Shown in pieces: positions 44,101-53,500 of a DNA stretch of 64,000 bases. Numbering within the stretch: the first letter of the stretch is position 1; every line of letters begins with the position of its first letter. This DNA is from Clostridiales bacterium (GTDB lineage: Bacteria > Bacillota > Clostridia > Christensenellales > QALW01), in contig SVIH01000003.1 of the NCBI GenBank assembly GCA_015069575.1, positions 1 to 64,000 of the forward strand, read 5' to 3'. The notes beneath the pieces were generated by a model that did not search any database, was not told where the DNA came from, and saw only the letters and a program-made list of their open reading frames with translations. Made by a program: the position numbers and the translations under genes.

Positions 44101-46731
44101 TTACTTGTTGTCCTTAATTGCAGCCTGTGCGGCAGCAAGGCGAGCGATCGGAACGCGGAAAGGTGAGCAGGATACATAGTCAAGGCCGATCTTGTGGCAG
44201 AACTCAACTGATACGGGGTCACCGCCGTGTTCACCGCAGATACCGCAGTGAAGTGCGCTATTTACGGGTTTACCAAGTTTAAGTGACATATCCATAAGCT
44301 TACCTACGCCGTTCTGGTCAAGCTTAGCAAAGGGATCGTTTTCATAGATCTTCTTATCGTAGTATGCTGAAAGGAACTTACCAGCATCGTCACGTGAGAA
44401 GCCAAATGTCATCTGAGTAAGGTCGTTAGTACCGAAGCAGAAGAAATCAGCTTCCTTAGCGATTTCGTCAGCAGTAAGACAAGCTCTGGGGATTTCGATC
44501 ATAGTACCAACTTCATATTCAAGTTTAATGCCTGCAGCAGCGATTTCCTTATCTGCAACTTCAACAACGATATCCTTAACGAACTTGAATTCTTTAAGTT
44601 CGCCTGTAAGAGGAATCATAATTTCGGGCTTAACATTCCAAGCGGGATTAGCCTTCTGTACATTGATAGCAGCGCGGATAACTGCCTTTGTCTGCATTGC
44701 AGCAATTTCAGGATAAGTAACTGCAAGACGGCATCCACGGTGACCCATCATTGGGTTGAACTCGTGAAGTGAAGCAATGATTGCTTTGATATCTTCAACA
44801 GTTTTGCCCTGTGCTTCTGCAAGAGCCTTGATGTCAGCTTCTTCTGTGGGAACGAACTCATGAAGCGGAGGATCAAGGAAACGGATTGTTACGGGGTTGC
44901 CTTCAAGAGCTGTGTAAAGCTGTTCAAAGTCGCCCTGCTGATAAGGAAGAATCTTTTCGAGTGCTGTTTCACGTTCTTCAACTGTATCAGCACAGATCAT
45001 TTCGCGGAATGCTGCGATACGGTCTGCTTCAAAGAACATATGCTCTGTACGGCAAAGACCGATACCTTCTGCGCCAAGTTCAACTGCTTTCTTAGCATCA
45101 GCAGGTGTATCAGCGTTTGTACGAACCTTAAGTGTTCTGAATTCATCAGCCCAGTTCATAATTGTTTCAAATTCGCCAACGATAGTAGCATCAACTGTGG
45201 GGATAATGCCATCATAGATGTTACCTGTTGAACCATCAATAGAGATATAGTCACCTTCGTGATAAGTTTTGCCTGCAAGAGTGAACTTTTTGTTTTCTTC
45301 ATCCATATTGATTTCGCCACAACCCGAAACGCAGCAAGTACCCATACCACGAGCAACAACAGCTGCGTGTGATGTCATACCACCACGAACGGTTAAAATA
45401 CCCTGTGAAGCCTTCATACCTGTAATATCTTCAGGAGAGGTTTCAAGACGAACAAGGATAACCTTTTCGCCACGGTTGTTCCAAGCTTCTGCATCTTCAG
45501 CAGTAAATACTACTTTACCGCAAGCAGCACCGGGTGATGCGCCAAGACCTTTACCTGCAGGATTTGCTTCTTTAAGAGCCTTTGCATCAAACTGGGGATG
45601 AAGAAGTGTATCAAGGTTTCTGGGATCGATCATAGCAACTGCCTGCTTCTTATCGATCATACCTTCTTCTACTAAATCACAAGCGATTTTAAGAGCAGCT
45701 TTAGCTGTTCTCTTACCGTTACGGGTCTGAAGCATATAAAGTTTGCCATCTTCAACAGTGAATTCCATATCCTGCATATCACGATAGTGGTCTTCAAGAA
45801 TCTTGCAAACTTCTGTGAACTGCTTGAAAGCTTCAGGGAATTTCTGAGCCATTTCAGCGATAGGCATAGGAGTACGAACACCTGCAACAACGTCTTCACC
45901 CTGTGCATTTGTTAAGAATTCACCCATAAGGCCTTTTTCACCAGTAGCAGGGTCACGTGTGAAAGCAACACCGGTACCACAGTTATCACCCATATTACCG
46001 AAAGCCATCATCTGTACGTTAACTGCTGTACCCCATGAATAAGGAATATCGTTATCACGGCGATATACGTTTGCACGGGGGTTGTCCCATGAACGGAAAA
46101 CTGCTTCAACAGCGCCCATAAGCTGTTCCTTGGGATCTGTTGGGAAATCTTTACCGATCTTGTTCTTGTATTCAGCCTTAAACTGACGTGCAAGTTCTTT
46201 AAGATCTTCAGCAGTAAGTTCAACGTCCTGAGTTACGCCTTTTTCTTCTTTCATTTTGTCGATAAGTTCTTCAAAATACTTCTTACCAACTTCCATAACT
46301 ACGTCAGAATACATCTGAATGAATCTTCTATAGCAGTCATATGCCCAACGAGCATTACCTGACTTTGCAGCCATTGTTTCAACAACTTCTTCGTTAAGGC
46401 CAAGGTTGAGGATTGTATCCATCATACCAGGCATTGATGCACGTGCGCCTGAACGAACTGAAACAAGAAGGGGATTTTCCTTGTCGCCAAACTTTTTGCC
46501 AACAATTCCTTCCATTTTGTCGATGTATTCCATAATCTGTGCCTGAATATCATCGTTGATCTTTCTACCATCTTCGTAGTACTGTGTGCAAGCTTCAGTT
46601 GTAACGGTGAAACCCTGTGGAACAGGAAGACCGATTTTGGTCATTTCTGCAAGGTTAGCGCCTTTACCACCAAGAAGCTCACGCATTGTTGCGTCACCTT
46701 CTGAGAAAAGGTATACAAACTTGTGACTCAT
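44101..46731 (-). CDS. ppdK: Pyruvate, phosphate dikinase
   Basis: An 876-residue enzyme interconverting PEP, AMP and pyrophosphate with pyruvate, ATP and phosphate. N-terminal ATP-grasp domain (GGKGANLAEMT, SVRSGARASMPGMMDT), swivelling phosphohistidine domain (GGMTSHAAVVARGMG with the catalytic histidine) and C-terminal PEP/pyruvate barrel (GLCRTEHMFF, MMGHRGCRL, and the catalytic cysteine in ALHCGICGEHGGDP). Start ATG 46731 has GGAGG 10 bases upstream; an ATG at 46827 would add a poor extension. Codon choice is noticeably richer in C-ending codons than neighbours, fitting high expression. Its 3' end is duplicated twice downstream. Confidence 0.97.
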   Translation of the reverse strand: MSHKFVYLFSEGDATMRELLGGKGANLAEMTKIGLPVPQGFTVTTEACTQYYEDGRKINDDIQAQIMEYIDKMEGIVGKKFGDKENPLLVSVRSGARASMPGMMDTILNLGLNEEVVETMAAKSGNARWAYDCYRRFIQMYSDVVMEVGKKYFEELIDKMKEEKGVTQDVELTAEDLKELARQFKAEYKNKIGKDFPTDPKEQLMGAVEAVFRSWDNPRANVYRRDNDIPYSWGTAVNVQMMAFGNMGDNCGTGVAFTRDPATGEKGLMGEFLTNAQGEDVVAGVRTPMPIAEMAQKFPEAFKQFTEVCKILEDHYRDMQDMEFTVEDGKLYMLQTRNGKRTAKAALKIACDLVEEGMIDKKQAVAMIDPRNLDTLLHPQFDAKALKEANPAGKGLGASPGAACGKVVFTAEDAEAWNNRGEKVILVRLETSPEDITGMKASQGILTVRGGMTSHAAVVARGMGTCCVSGCGEINMDEENKKFTLAGKTYHEGDYISIDGSTGNIYDGIIPTVDATIVGEFETIMNWADEFRTLKVRTNADTPADAKKAVELGAEGIGLCRTEHMFFEADRIAAFREMICADTVEERETALEKILPYQQGDFEQLYTALEGNPVTIRFLDPPLHEFVPTEEADIKALAEAQGKTVEDIKAIIASLHEFNPMMGHRGCRLAVTYPEIAAMQTKAVIRAAINVQKANPAWNVKPEIMIPLTGELKEFKFVKDIVVEVADKEIAAAGIKLEYEVGTMIEIPRACLTADEIAKEADFFCFGTNDLTQMTFGFSRDDAGKFLSAYYDKKIYENDPFAKLDQNGVGKLMDMSLKLGKPVNSALHCGICGEHGGDPVSVEFCHKIGLDYVSCSPFRVPIARLAAAQAAIKDNK

Positions 46732-46798
46732 ATCTCTATAACCTCCTAAAATTAATGGGCTTTTTGCCCTAAAATGTACAATTTTACATTCGTAGATT

Positions 46799-46827
46799 AT
46801 TATAATGCAATTATCAAATATTGGCAA
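46799..46827 (-). promoter_or_regulatory. Promoter of ppdK
   Basis: Reverse-strand TTGCCA, 17-bp spacer, consensus TATAAT, about 68 bases before the start codon. Confidence 0.7.
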
Positions 46828-46860
46828 CTGTTTTTTTGCACATATATTAAATACGAAAAG

Positions 46861-46887
46861 AAAAAAGCAGAAATTTTCTGCTTTTTG
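46861..46887. terminator. Terminator of the ygiQ-era-yqzL-recO operon
   Basis: AAAAGCAGAAA/TTTCTGCTTTT perfect stem immediately after the recO stop, with an A run to the left (T run on the reverse strand). Confidence 0.8.
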
Positions 46888-46888
46888 G

Positions 46889-47632
46889 TTAAACTATCTG
46901 ATATTTATTAATATATTCCATTATCTTTAGTTTTTCATCAAAAAAATATGCGGTGTAATAACAAGCAACTTTATAAAGTTCTTTTATTTGTTTATTTGTA
47001 GGATTATACAAAAACACATCTTCAAAGTTGTTTGAACATATTTTTTTTATATACAGCAAGCAACCGCCTGTTATTGCAAGATGTTGTGCATCATTACAAT
47101 TTTTACACAAAACGCCGCCTGTTTGGGCGCTAAAGAAAATCAGATCTTTATTATTAAAACATTTTGTGCATATTTCAAGTTCAGGCTGATAACCCATAAT
47201 TGAAGCATATTTGAACAAAAACACACTTGCAACAAAACCCGGATGCACTGAAGGCTCCCTTAACTTATGAAGGCTGTTTACTAAAAGAGAAAAAAGTTCA
47301 ATATTCTGTTCATCAGGCGCAATGGATTTTTCGCATATTTTTAAAAACAGAACGCCTAATGTTAATCTATCAAAATCATCACGGAGTTCAAAAAAAGAAT
47401 CTATTGAATCGTATCCCGTAACAGTATATCTGCCTTTTGATTCAGCCAATATGTAGGTGCCTAAAGCAAACACTTCACTTGAAGCACGAAGTTTGGAGTT
47501 TTGCTTTTTCACACCTTTGCACGATGCAGTTAATTTTCCTTTTTGAGCAGAAAAAAGAGTTAAAACGCGGTCGTTATCCTTAAAATCAACTTTATTAAGT
47601 ACTATCGCCTGTGTTTTTATCTGTTCCCCCAT
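46889..47632 (-). CDS. recO: DNA repair protein RecO
   Basis: A 247-residue protein that loads RecA with RecF and RecR. N-terminal OB fold (TQAIVLNKVDFKDNDRVLTLFSAQKGK), helical middle and a C4 zinc finger (CTKC...CKNC, about residues 150-174). AAAGGAG lies 5 bases before ATG 47632. It follows era and the small YqzL-like gene, the classic Firmicute order era-yqzL-recO. Confidence 0.95.
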   Translation of the reverse strand: MGEQIKTQAIVLNKVDFKDNDRVLTLFSAQKGKLTASCKGVKKQNSKLRASSEVFALGTYILAESKGRYTVTGYDSIDSFFELRDDFDRLTLGVLFLKICEKSIAPDEQNIELFSLLVNSLHKLREPSVHPGFVASVFLFKYASIMGYQPELEICTKCFNNKDLIFFSAQTGGVLCKNCNDAQHLAITGGCLLYIKKICSNNFEDVFLYNPTNKQIKELYKVACYYTAYFFDEKLKIMEYINKYQIV

Positions 47633-47732
47633 TTTTACTCCTTTCCCTGTATATCCCACGGGCTGTATAATACGCAGGATCACCTGTTTTTAAAAACATT
47701 CTCATTAGCGCGCGGTCAATTCTATCATCCAT
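47595..47732 (-). CDS. Small YqzL-like protein between era and recO
   Basis: A 45-residue ORF: MDDRIDRALMRMFLKTGD then PAYYTARGIYRERSKNGG. ATG 47732 has GGGGTG 7 bases upstream. It overlaps recO by 38 bases in another frame. The FLKTGDPAYY core and its place between era and recO match YqzL, a short Firmicute protein of unknown role. The match is by position and pattern only. Confidence 0.6.
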   Translation of the reverse strand: MDDRIDRALMRMFLKTGDPAYYTARGIYRERSKNGGTDKNTGDST

Positions 47733-47771
47733 TTTTTTCACCCCAATTTATTTTTTGCGGTGAATAAATTT

Positions 47772-48653
47772 TTATTCAGTATATCCTAAATCTTTTAACG
47801 CAGTATTTGAATTACGCCAATTATCACGAACTTTTACAAAGAGTTCAATATATACTTTGGTCTCTAAAAGCGCTTCTAACTCCTGCCTTGCAAGCGTGCC
47901 GATAGTTTTTATCATAGCACCTTTTTTACCGATAATAATGCCTTTGTGAGAATCTCTTTCACAAATAATATCTGCTGAAATTCTTATATTACCGTTTGCC
48001 TGTTCCTGCATCTGATTGATATTTACGCCAATGCCGTGGGGAATTTCTTCATTTAAGTTTAAAAGTGCTTTTTCCCTGATAACTTCAGCAGCCAAAAATC
48101 TTTCGGGAAAATCGCATACCATATCTTCGGGGAAATACTGTGGGCCTTCGGGAAGATGCTGTTTGATAACCGATAAAAGTTCCTCTGCCCCTTCCCCTGT
48201 TTGCGCAGAAACGGGAATAATCATACAATCGTATTTTGCAAGGCGAGTTAAGTAAGAAATTACTGTTTCTTTTTGCACCAGATCAATTTTATTTAAAACG
48301 ATTGCACAAGGAATATCAGAAGACGCGTATTCTTCAATAATATGTTCATCCGTTGAGCCGATAGGTTGGGTAATATCAAGCATAACGCAAGTAAAATCTG
48401 CGCCGATTGCCGCTTCCTTTTGTTCTTTAACCATAAATTCATTTAATTTGCATTTTGGCTTATGAATACCGGGGGTATCAAGGAAAACTATCTGATAATC
48501 GTCCCCTGTTAAAATACCGCGGATGCAGTTGCGGGTGGTTTGGGCTTTAGGTGAAACTATTGCAACCTTTTGACCAACAAAATGATTCATTAAAGTGCTT
48601 TTGCCGACGTTGGGACGTCCGCACAAAACACAAAAGCCTGATTTATATGCCAT
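47772..48653 (-). CDS. era: GTPase Era
   Basis: A 293-residue protein that chaperones 16S rRNA 3' end maturation. GTPase domain with GRPNVGKST, switch SPKAQTTRN, DTPG and NKID; C-terminal KH domain with HKGIIIGKKGAMIKTIG. It shares one base with the ygiQ stop, so it is translationally coupled to that gene. Confidence 0.97.
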   Translation of the reverse strand: MAYKSGFCVLCGRPNVGKSTLMNHFVGQKVAIVSPKAQTTRNCIRGILTGDDYQIVFLDTPGIHKPKCKLNEFMVKEQKEAAIGADFTCVMLDITQPIGSTDEHIIEEYASSDIPCAIVLNKIDLVQKETVISYLTRLAKYDCMIIPVSAQTGEGAEELLSVIKQHLPEGPQYFPEDMVCDFPERFLAAEVIREKALLNLNEEIPHGIGVNINQMQEQANGNIRISADIICERDSHKGIIIGKKGAMIKTIGTLARQELEALLETKVYIELFVKVRDNWRNSNTALKDLGYTE

Positions 48654-50500
48654 TATTTTTTTCTCCTTGGTTTACTTTGTTTTGAAAAATCGTTCTTTAT
48701 AACCCTTGGTTTTATTAAACAATTTGGTTTAAATCCGATTAAATCCTGCCTGTTTGCTTTAATTAGCGCCTTTTTTACGGTTTCGTAATTTTCAGGCTTT
48801 TTATACTGCAATAATGCCCTTTGCATTATTTTTTCTTTTATATCCTTTGCAACATACACCGGCTTCATTGTGCGAGGGTCCATTTCGGTATAAAACATAC
48901 AAGTTGAAAGTGTTCCGGGTGTTGCATAAAATTCCTGCACTTGTTCAGGATTAATGCGATGTTTATGAAGATATTCGGCTAATTTAATCGCTTCTTTTAA
49001 ATCACTGCCTGGATGCCCTGAGATTAAATACGGAACAAGATATTGTTCTTTGCCTAATCTTTCGTTGGTTTTTTTATATCTTTGGCAAAACTCGTTATAA
49101 ACGCTTTCCCCAGGCTTACCCATATATTTTAAAACATTATCGGAAATATGTTCAGGGGCAACCTTTAACTGCCCTGAAACATGATGGGTACAAAGTTCAT
49201 TCAAAAACTCGCCACCGTGCTTTTTATCTGCTAAAATACAATCAAACCTTAATCCAGAACGGATAAAAACCTTTTTAACTTTTGGCAATTCCCTTAACTT
49301 TTTTAAAAGCGAAAGATATTTTGAGTGATCAGGCTTAAAGGCAGGGCAAACAGAAGGATACAAGCATTGTTTATCTTTGCATGCCCCTGATTCCATCTGT
49401 TTTTGACAGCCTTGTTTATAAAAGTTTGCAGTTGGCCCGCCAACATCGTGAATATAGCCTTTAAAGTTTGGTAATGTTGTTAAGAGTTTGGCTTCTTCTA
49501 TAATAGATTGCTCACTACGCGACTGCAATATTCTGCCCTGATGGAAAGTAATTGCACAGAACGAGCAAGCGCCCACACAACCGCGGTTTGCAGTTATGGA
49601 AAATTCAATTTCTTTTATTGCAGGGATACCGCCTAAAGAATCGTACATCGGGTGTGGCTTGCGGGTATAAGGCAAGTTATAAACCGCATCCATTTCCCGT
49701 TCACTTAACGGTTCGCTTGGAGGATTAACAGTTAAAAAACTTTTGCCATGCTTTTGCACCAATGTTTTTCCGCTGTAACAGTTTTGTTCATTATACTGCG
49801 CCATAAATGCGCGGCAGTATGCTTTTTTATCGTTTTTAACATCTTCAAAACTTTCAATTACTTTGGCGTTATATACATTTTCGCAATTTTCTGTCAAATA
49901 AGCAGAACCTTTTATGTATGTAATATCCTTAATGTTTAAACCGCTGTTTAAGGCATCAGCAACTTCTACGATACTTTTTTCGCCCATACCGTAAAGAAGT
50001 AAATCTGCACCGCTATCAACCAAAATTGAAGCGCGGACTTTGTTATCCCAACAATCGTAGTGGGCAAATCGCCTTAAACTTGCTTCAACACCACCAATAA
50101 TAATGGTTGCATTTCTATATGCCTGGCGAATACAGTTACAGTATACGATATCTGCCCTATCAGGTCTTAAACCTATTTTACCCCCAGGTGAATAAGCATC
50201 GGTGCTTCTTCTTTTATGGGCGGCGGTATAGTGATTAACCATAGGGTCAATATTACCTGAACAGACTAAAAAGCCAAGACGGGGACGACCAAAGCGTTTA
50301 AAATCCTGAATATTCTTCCAATCAGGTTGGCTTAATATTGCAACTTTATATCCGTTACTTTGTAAAATGCGGGAAATTATAGCAGGACCAAAACTTGGGT
50401 GGTCAACATAGGCATCACCCAAAACATATACAAAATCAGGTCTTTCCCAACCTAATTTTTCACATTCTTCTTTTGTTACAGGTAAAAATTCATCACACAT
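48653..50500 (-). CDS. ygiQ: YgiQ-family radical SAM protein
   Basis: A 615-residue member of the UPF0313/YgiQ family. The N-terminal domain has VYVLGDAYVDHPSFGPA and GGVEASLRRFAHYD; the radical SAM motif is CVGACSFC (about residues 310-317), followed by DVGGPTANFY and EFYATPGTLSTCMFY. A basic tail (SKPRRKK) ends the protein. The reaction is not established. It is first in the run ygiQ-era-yqzL-recO. Confidence 0.9.
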   Translation of the reverse strand: MCDEFLPVTKEECEKLGWERPDFVYVLGDAYVDHPSFGPAIISRILQSNGYKVAILSQPDWKNIQDFKRFGRPRLGFLVCSGNIDPMVNHYTAAHKRRSTDAYSPGGKIGLRPDRADIVYCNCIRQAYRNATIIIGGVEASLRRFAHYDCWDNKVRASILVDSGADLLLYGMGEKSIVEVADALNSGLNIKDITYIKGSAYLTENCENVYNAKVIESFEDVKNDKKAYCRAFMAQYNEQNCYSGKTLVQKHGKSFLTVNPPSEPLSEREMDAVYNLPYTRKPHPMYDSLGGIPAIKEIEFSITANRGCVGACSFCAITFHQGRILQSRSEQSIIEEAKLLTTLPNFKGYIHDVGGPTANFYKQGCQKQMESGACKDKQCLYPSVCPAFKPDHSKYLSLLKKLRELPKVKKVFIRSGLRFDCILADKKHGGEFLNELCTHHVSGQLKVAPEHISDNVLKYMGKPGESVYNEFCQRYKKTNERLGKEQYLVPYLISGHPGSDLKEAIKLAEYLHKHRINPEQVQEFYATPGTLSTCMFYTEMDPRTMKPVYVAKDIKEKIMQRALLQYKKPENYETVKKALIKANRQDLIGFKPNCLIKPRVIKNDFSKQSKPRRKK

Positions 50501-50562
50501 AAGAAAATCCTTTAATATTTATATCTTAATTATACTTTTTATTTAATAAATAGTCAACAATG

Positions 50563-50589
50563 AAAAAAGCCGTCATTGACGGCTTTTTA
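50563..50589 (-). terminator. Terminator of the glucan synthase gene
   Basis: Ten-bp stem AAAAGCCGTC/GACGGCTTTT (50565-50574 with 50578-50587) with an A run on the left, giving a T run on the reverse strand after the glucan synthase stop. Confidence 0.85.
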
Positions 50590-53500
50590 TTACATTACAA
50601 CCCTTATTTCACATTTATCATCTTTTATTACTTCATTTATGCTTTCAACGGTATCTGTTTTATTTTCACTGTTAAGCACTTTAATATCATACTTGTTTGT
50701 TGCTGTTTCAATTTTTACGGAATATTCTTGCCATTGGCTTGGTATATGGGGTTCAATTTTTATTTTACCGTTTTCCATTTTTATACCAAGCATATCCGTT
50801 AAAACAGCATTGAAATAAAGAGCTGACGATGCGGTATACCAACTCCAACCACCGCGACCGTAGTTTTCAATATTAGAATAAATATCCGCCGCCACAGAAT
50901 ATGGTTCAAGTTTGTATTTATCAGTTAAATGCTTGTTTTTTGTATGATTTATAGGATTTATCATATCAAGAATATTATAGCCTTTTTCAGTTTCACCTAA
51001 CCTAAAAAACGCCTGAGCACTCCATATTGCGCCATGGGTATACTGACCGCCGTTTTCCCTTACACCCGGAATATATTCGCCAATATATCCTGCATTAAAT
51101 TCCTTAGTAAATGGCGGTGTAAGAAGTTTTAATATTCCGTGATCATAATCAATAAGATTTTTTTCAAGACTTTCCATTGCCTTTTGTGCCATATGATTTT
51201 TACCTGCACCTGAAAGCACTGACCACGCTTGCGATATAGCATCAATCTGGGCGCAAGAACTTGATTTGCTGCCTATTACCCTGTTATCATCATCAAAAGC
51301 ACGCACATACCACGAACCATCCCAGCAAACTGTGTTAAGAGCATTATAAAGTTTTTTGACATATGCCATTAATTCTTCATAAAACTTAGCATCTCTTTCC
51401 TTTATAAATGGCGAAAACTTACTTACCGTATCAAATAAAAACCAGCCAAGCCAAACGCTTTCACCTTTACCTTTTTTGCCTAATGCATTCATACCGTCAT
51501 TCCAGTCACCACACAAAATCAATGGTAAACCGTGCTGGCCTGTACGCTTTAAAACAAGTTTTATTGCCCGAACACAATGTTCATAAAGTGGTGCTTTTTC
51601 ATTACTTTGCCATGCATTTTCATAAAGATCTTTCCTATCACCTAAACTGTGCCCTTCAAGAAAAGGAACTTCAACATTTAAAATATCTTTATCACCTGTT
51701 ACAGAAATATAGATTGACGTAATATATGGCAAGAACAAAAGATCATCGCTTACAAGAGTGCGTACGCCCAAATATTCAGGATGCCACCAATGTTGAACAT
51801 CGCCTTCTTTAAACTGATGGCTTGCGCAATACAAAATATGCTTTTTAACAAATTCAGGCTCTGAAATCATTAATGCCTGACAATCCTGCAGTTGATCCCT
51901 GAAACCGTATGCTCCGCCTGCTTGATAAAAACCGCATTTCGCCTGAATGCGTGACGACATAGTTTGATAATACAACCAGTTATTAAACAGAATATTAAGT
52001 TTTTTATCAGGAGTTGAAATTTGTATGCTTCCTGCACGTTCTTCCCAATCTATTTTAACTTCTTCAAGCCATAAATCTGTTTTGGCGCCTTTAATAAGTT
52101 TACTTAATTCTTCAAGTTCTTCCAAACTTTCTGCAGCACCTAAAAAGATATTGAATTCATCTTTTGCTTGTACTTTTAATGATAAAAGTGGCTGATTATC
52201 ATTTGTTTTAATAAACTCGCCTTGTTTTACGCTATCAGGTTCTTTGAAATCATTGTTTCCAAAAAATCCTTGATAATTATCGCAATATTCCGCATTATCT
52301 GCATAAATGAACATATATTCATTATTTGATTCTGCACACAACATTCCATATTTTTCACTGATTTTTACATAACGATTTGCTTCAATGTGTTGACCCATCT
52401 GTACTTTTGCAAAATAAAATGCAGAAATATCGCGCTGGGTGATATTATCAAGTGTAACATTTATAACTTTTATACTTTTATTCTTATGAACAAACACTGT
52501 TTGCTTCTGATTAATACCGTATCCGTTATATCTGAATATACCATAACCTTTTCCGTAAATTGTATCGTGCTGATCAGAAGCATCAACGGGATCCCTTGTA
52601 ATTGACCAGAATCTTGAAATTTTATTATCCCTTAAATAAAGCGCCTCCCCTAAAGGATCGGATACAGCATCATTATACCAAGGTGTTAGTTTATTTAAGC
52701 ACGAATTTTTATAATAAGTGTATCCGCCACCGCTTTCTGTAATAAGCGTACCAAAGATTTTATTTGATATAATGTTTGACCAGGGCATTGGTGTACGGGC
52801 ATAGATATAATATTCTTTTCCGCCATTAATAAACCTACCGTAACCCGAATCAAACTCCCCTTGAATGAAATCGTTTTTGCTTACAGGATATTTATTTTGT
52901 AAAGGAACAATATTTTCAACTTCAACATAAGATTCAGCCTTACCGATGCTTTCAAAAATATCATTTTCTAAAGAAATATAAAGAAAACTTGCTGTTTTTA
53001 TCTGATTAAGATGTTCACTTTTTATAATTCCTTTTTTAATGTGATGAACATTGGATAAGTTATACTGACTTATTATTTCGCCCGTTGAATTAAACAAGTT
53101 ATCAAGGTAATCTTCAACAGAATCCTCAATAATTGCTATTTGCATATCAAAGCCCTTATCCATTAATAACTTTGTACTTTTTAACAGAGTTTTTAGTTTT
53201 GCCTTTACATATTCTTTAGGCAATATTACAGTCATTAAAGGAATTTTATCATTAATTGAATACTGCCATAATATTTCTTTTGATGTTTTATCGTTGCCTG
53301 CCCTTGCCTGACTTTCCTTAAGCGCCGCAATTTTCAACGATAAAAGCCATTCTTCTTTTGAAATATCAAATGCATTTATATCCCCCATATTGAAAATACA
53401 TGCATTTTCTTTCTTTAAATTTACCGTTGCTTTGTTTCTAATTATTGGTTCATCAAAAGATAAAACTATATTAATTTCCTTTTTATCACCGGGATTTATT

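Noticed and set aside
44101-46731. ORFs on the opposite strand within ppdK, lon, der and parC
   Set aside because: They mirror the codon structure of the real gene, lack ribosome binding sites and match no family.
47750-47780. TGAATAAA/TTTATTCA inverted repeat after era as a terminator
   Set aside because: AT-only stem without a following T run, and the downstream yqzL-recO genes need read-through from era.
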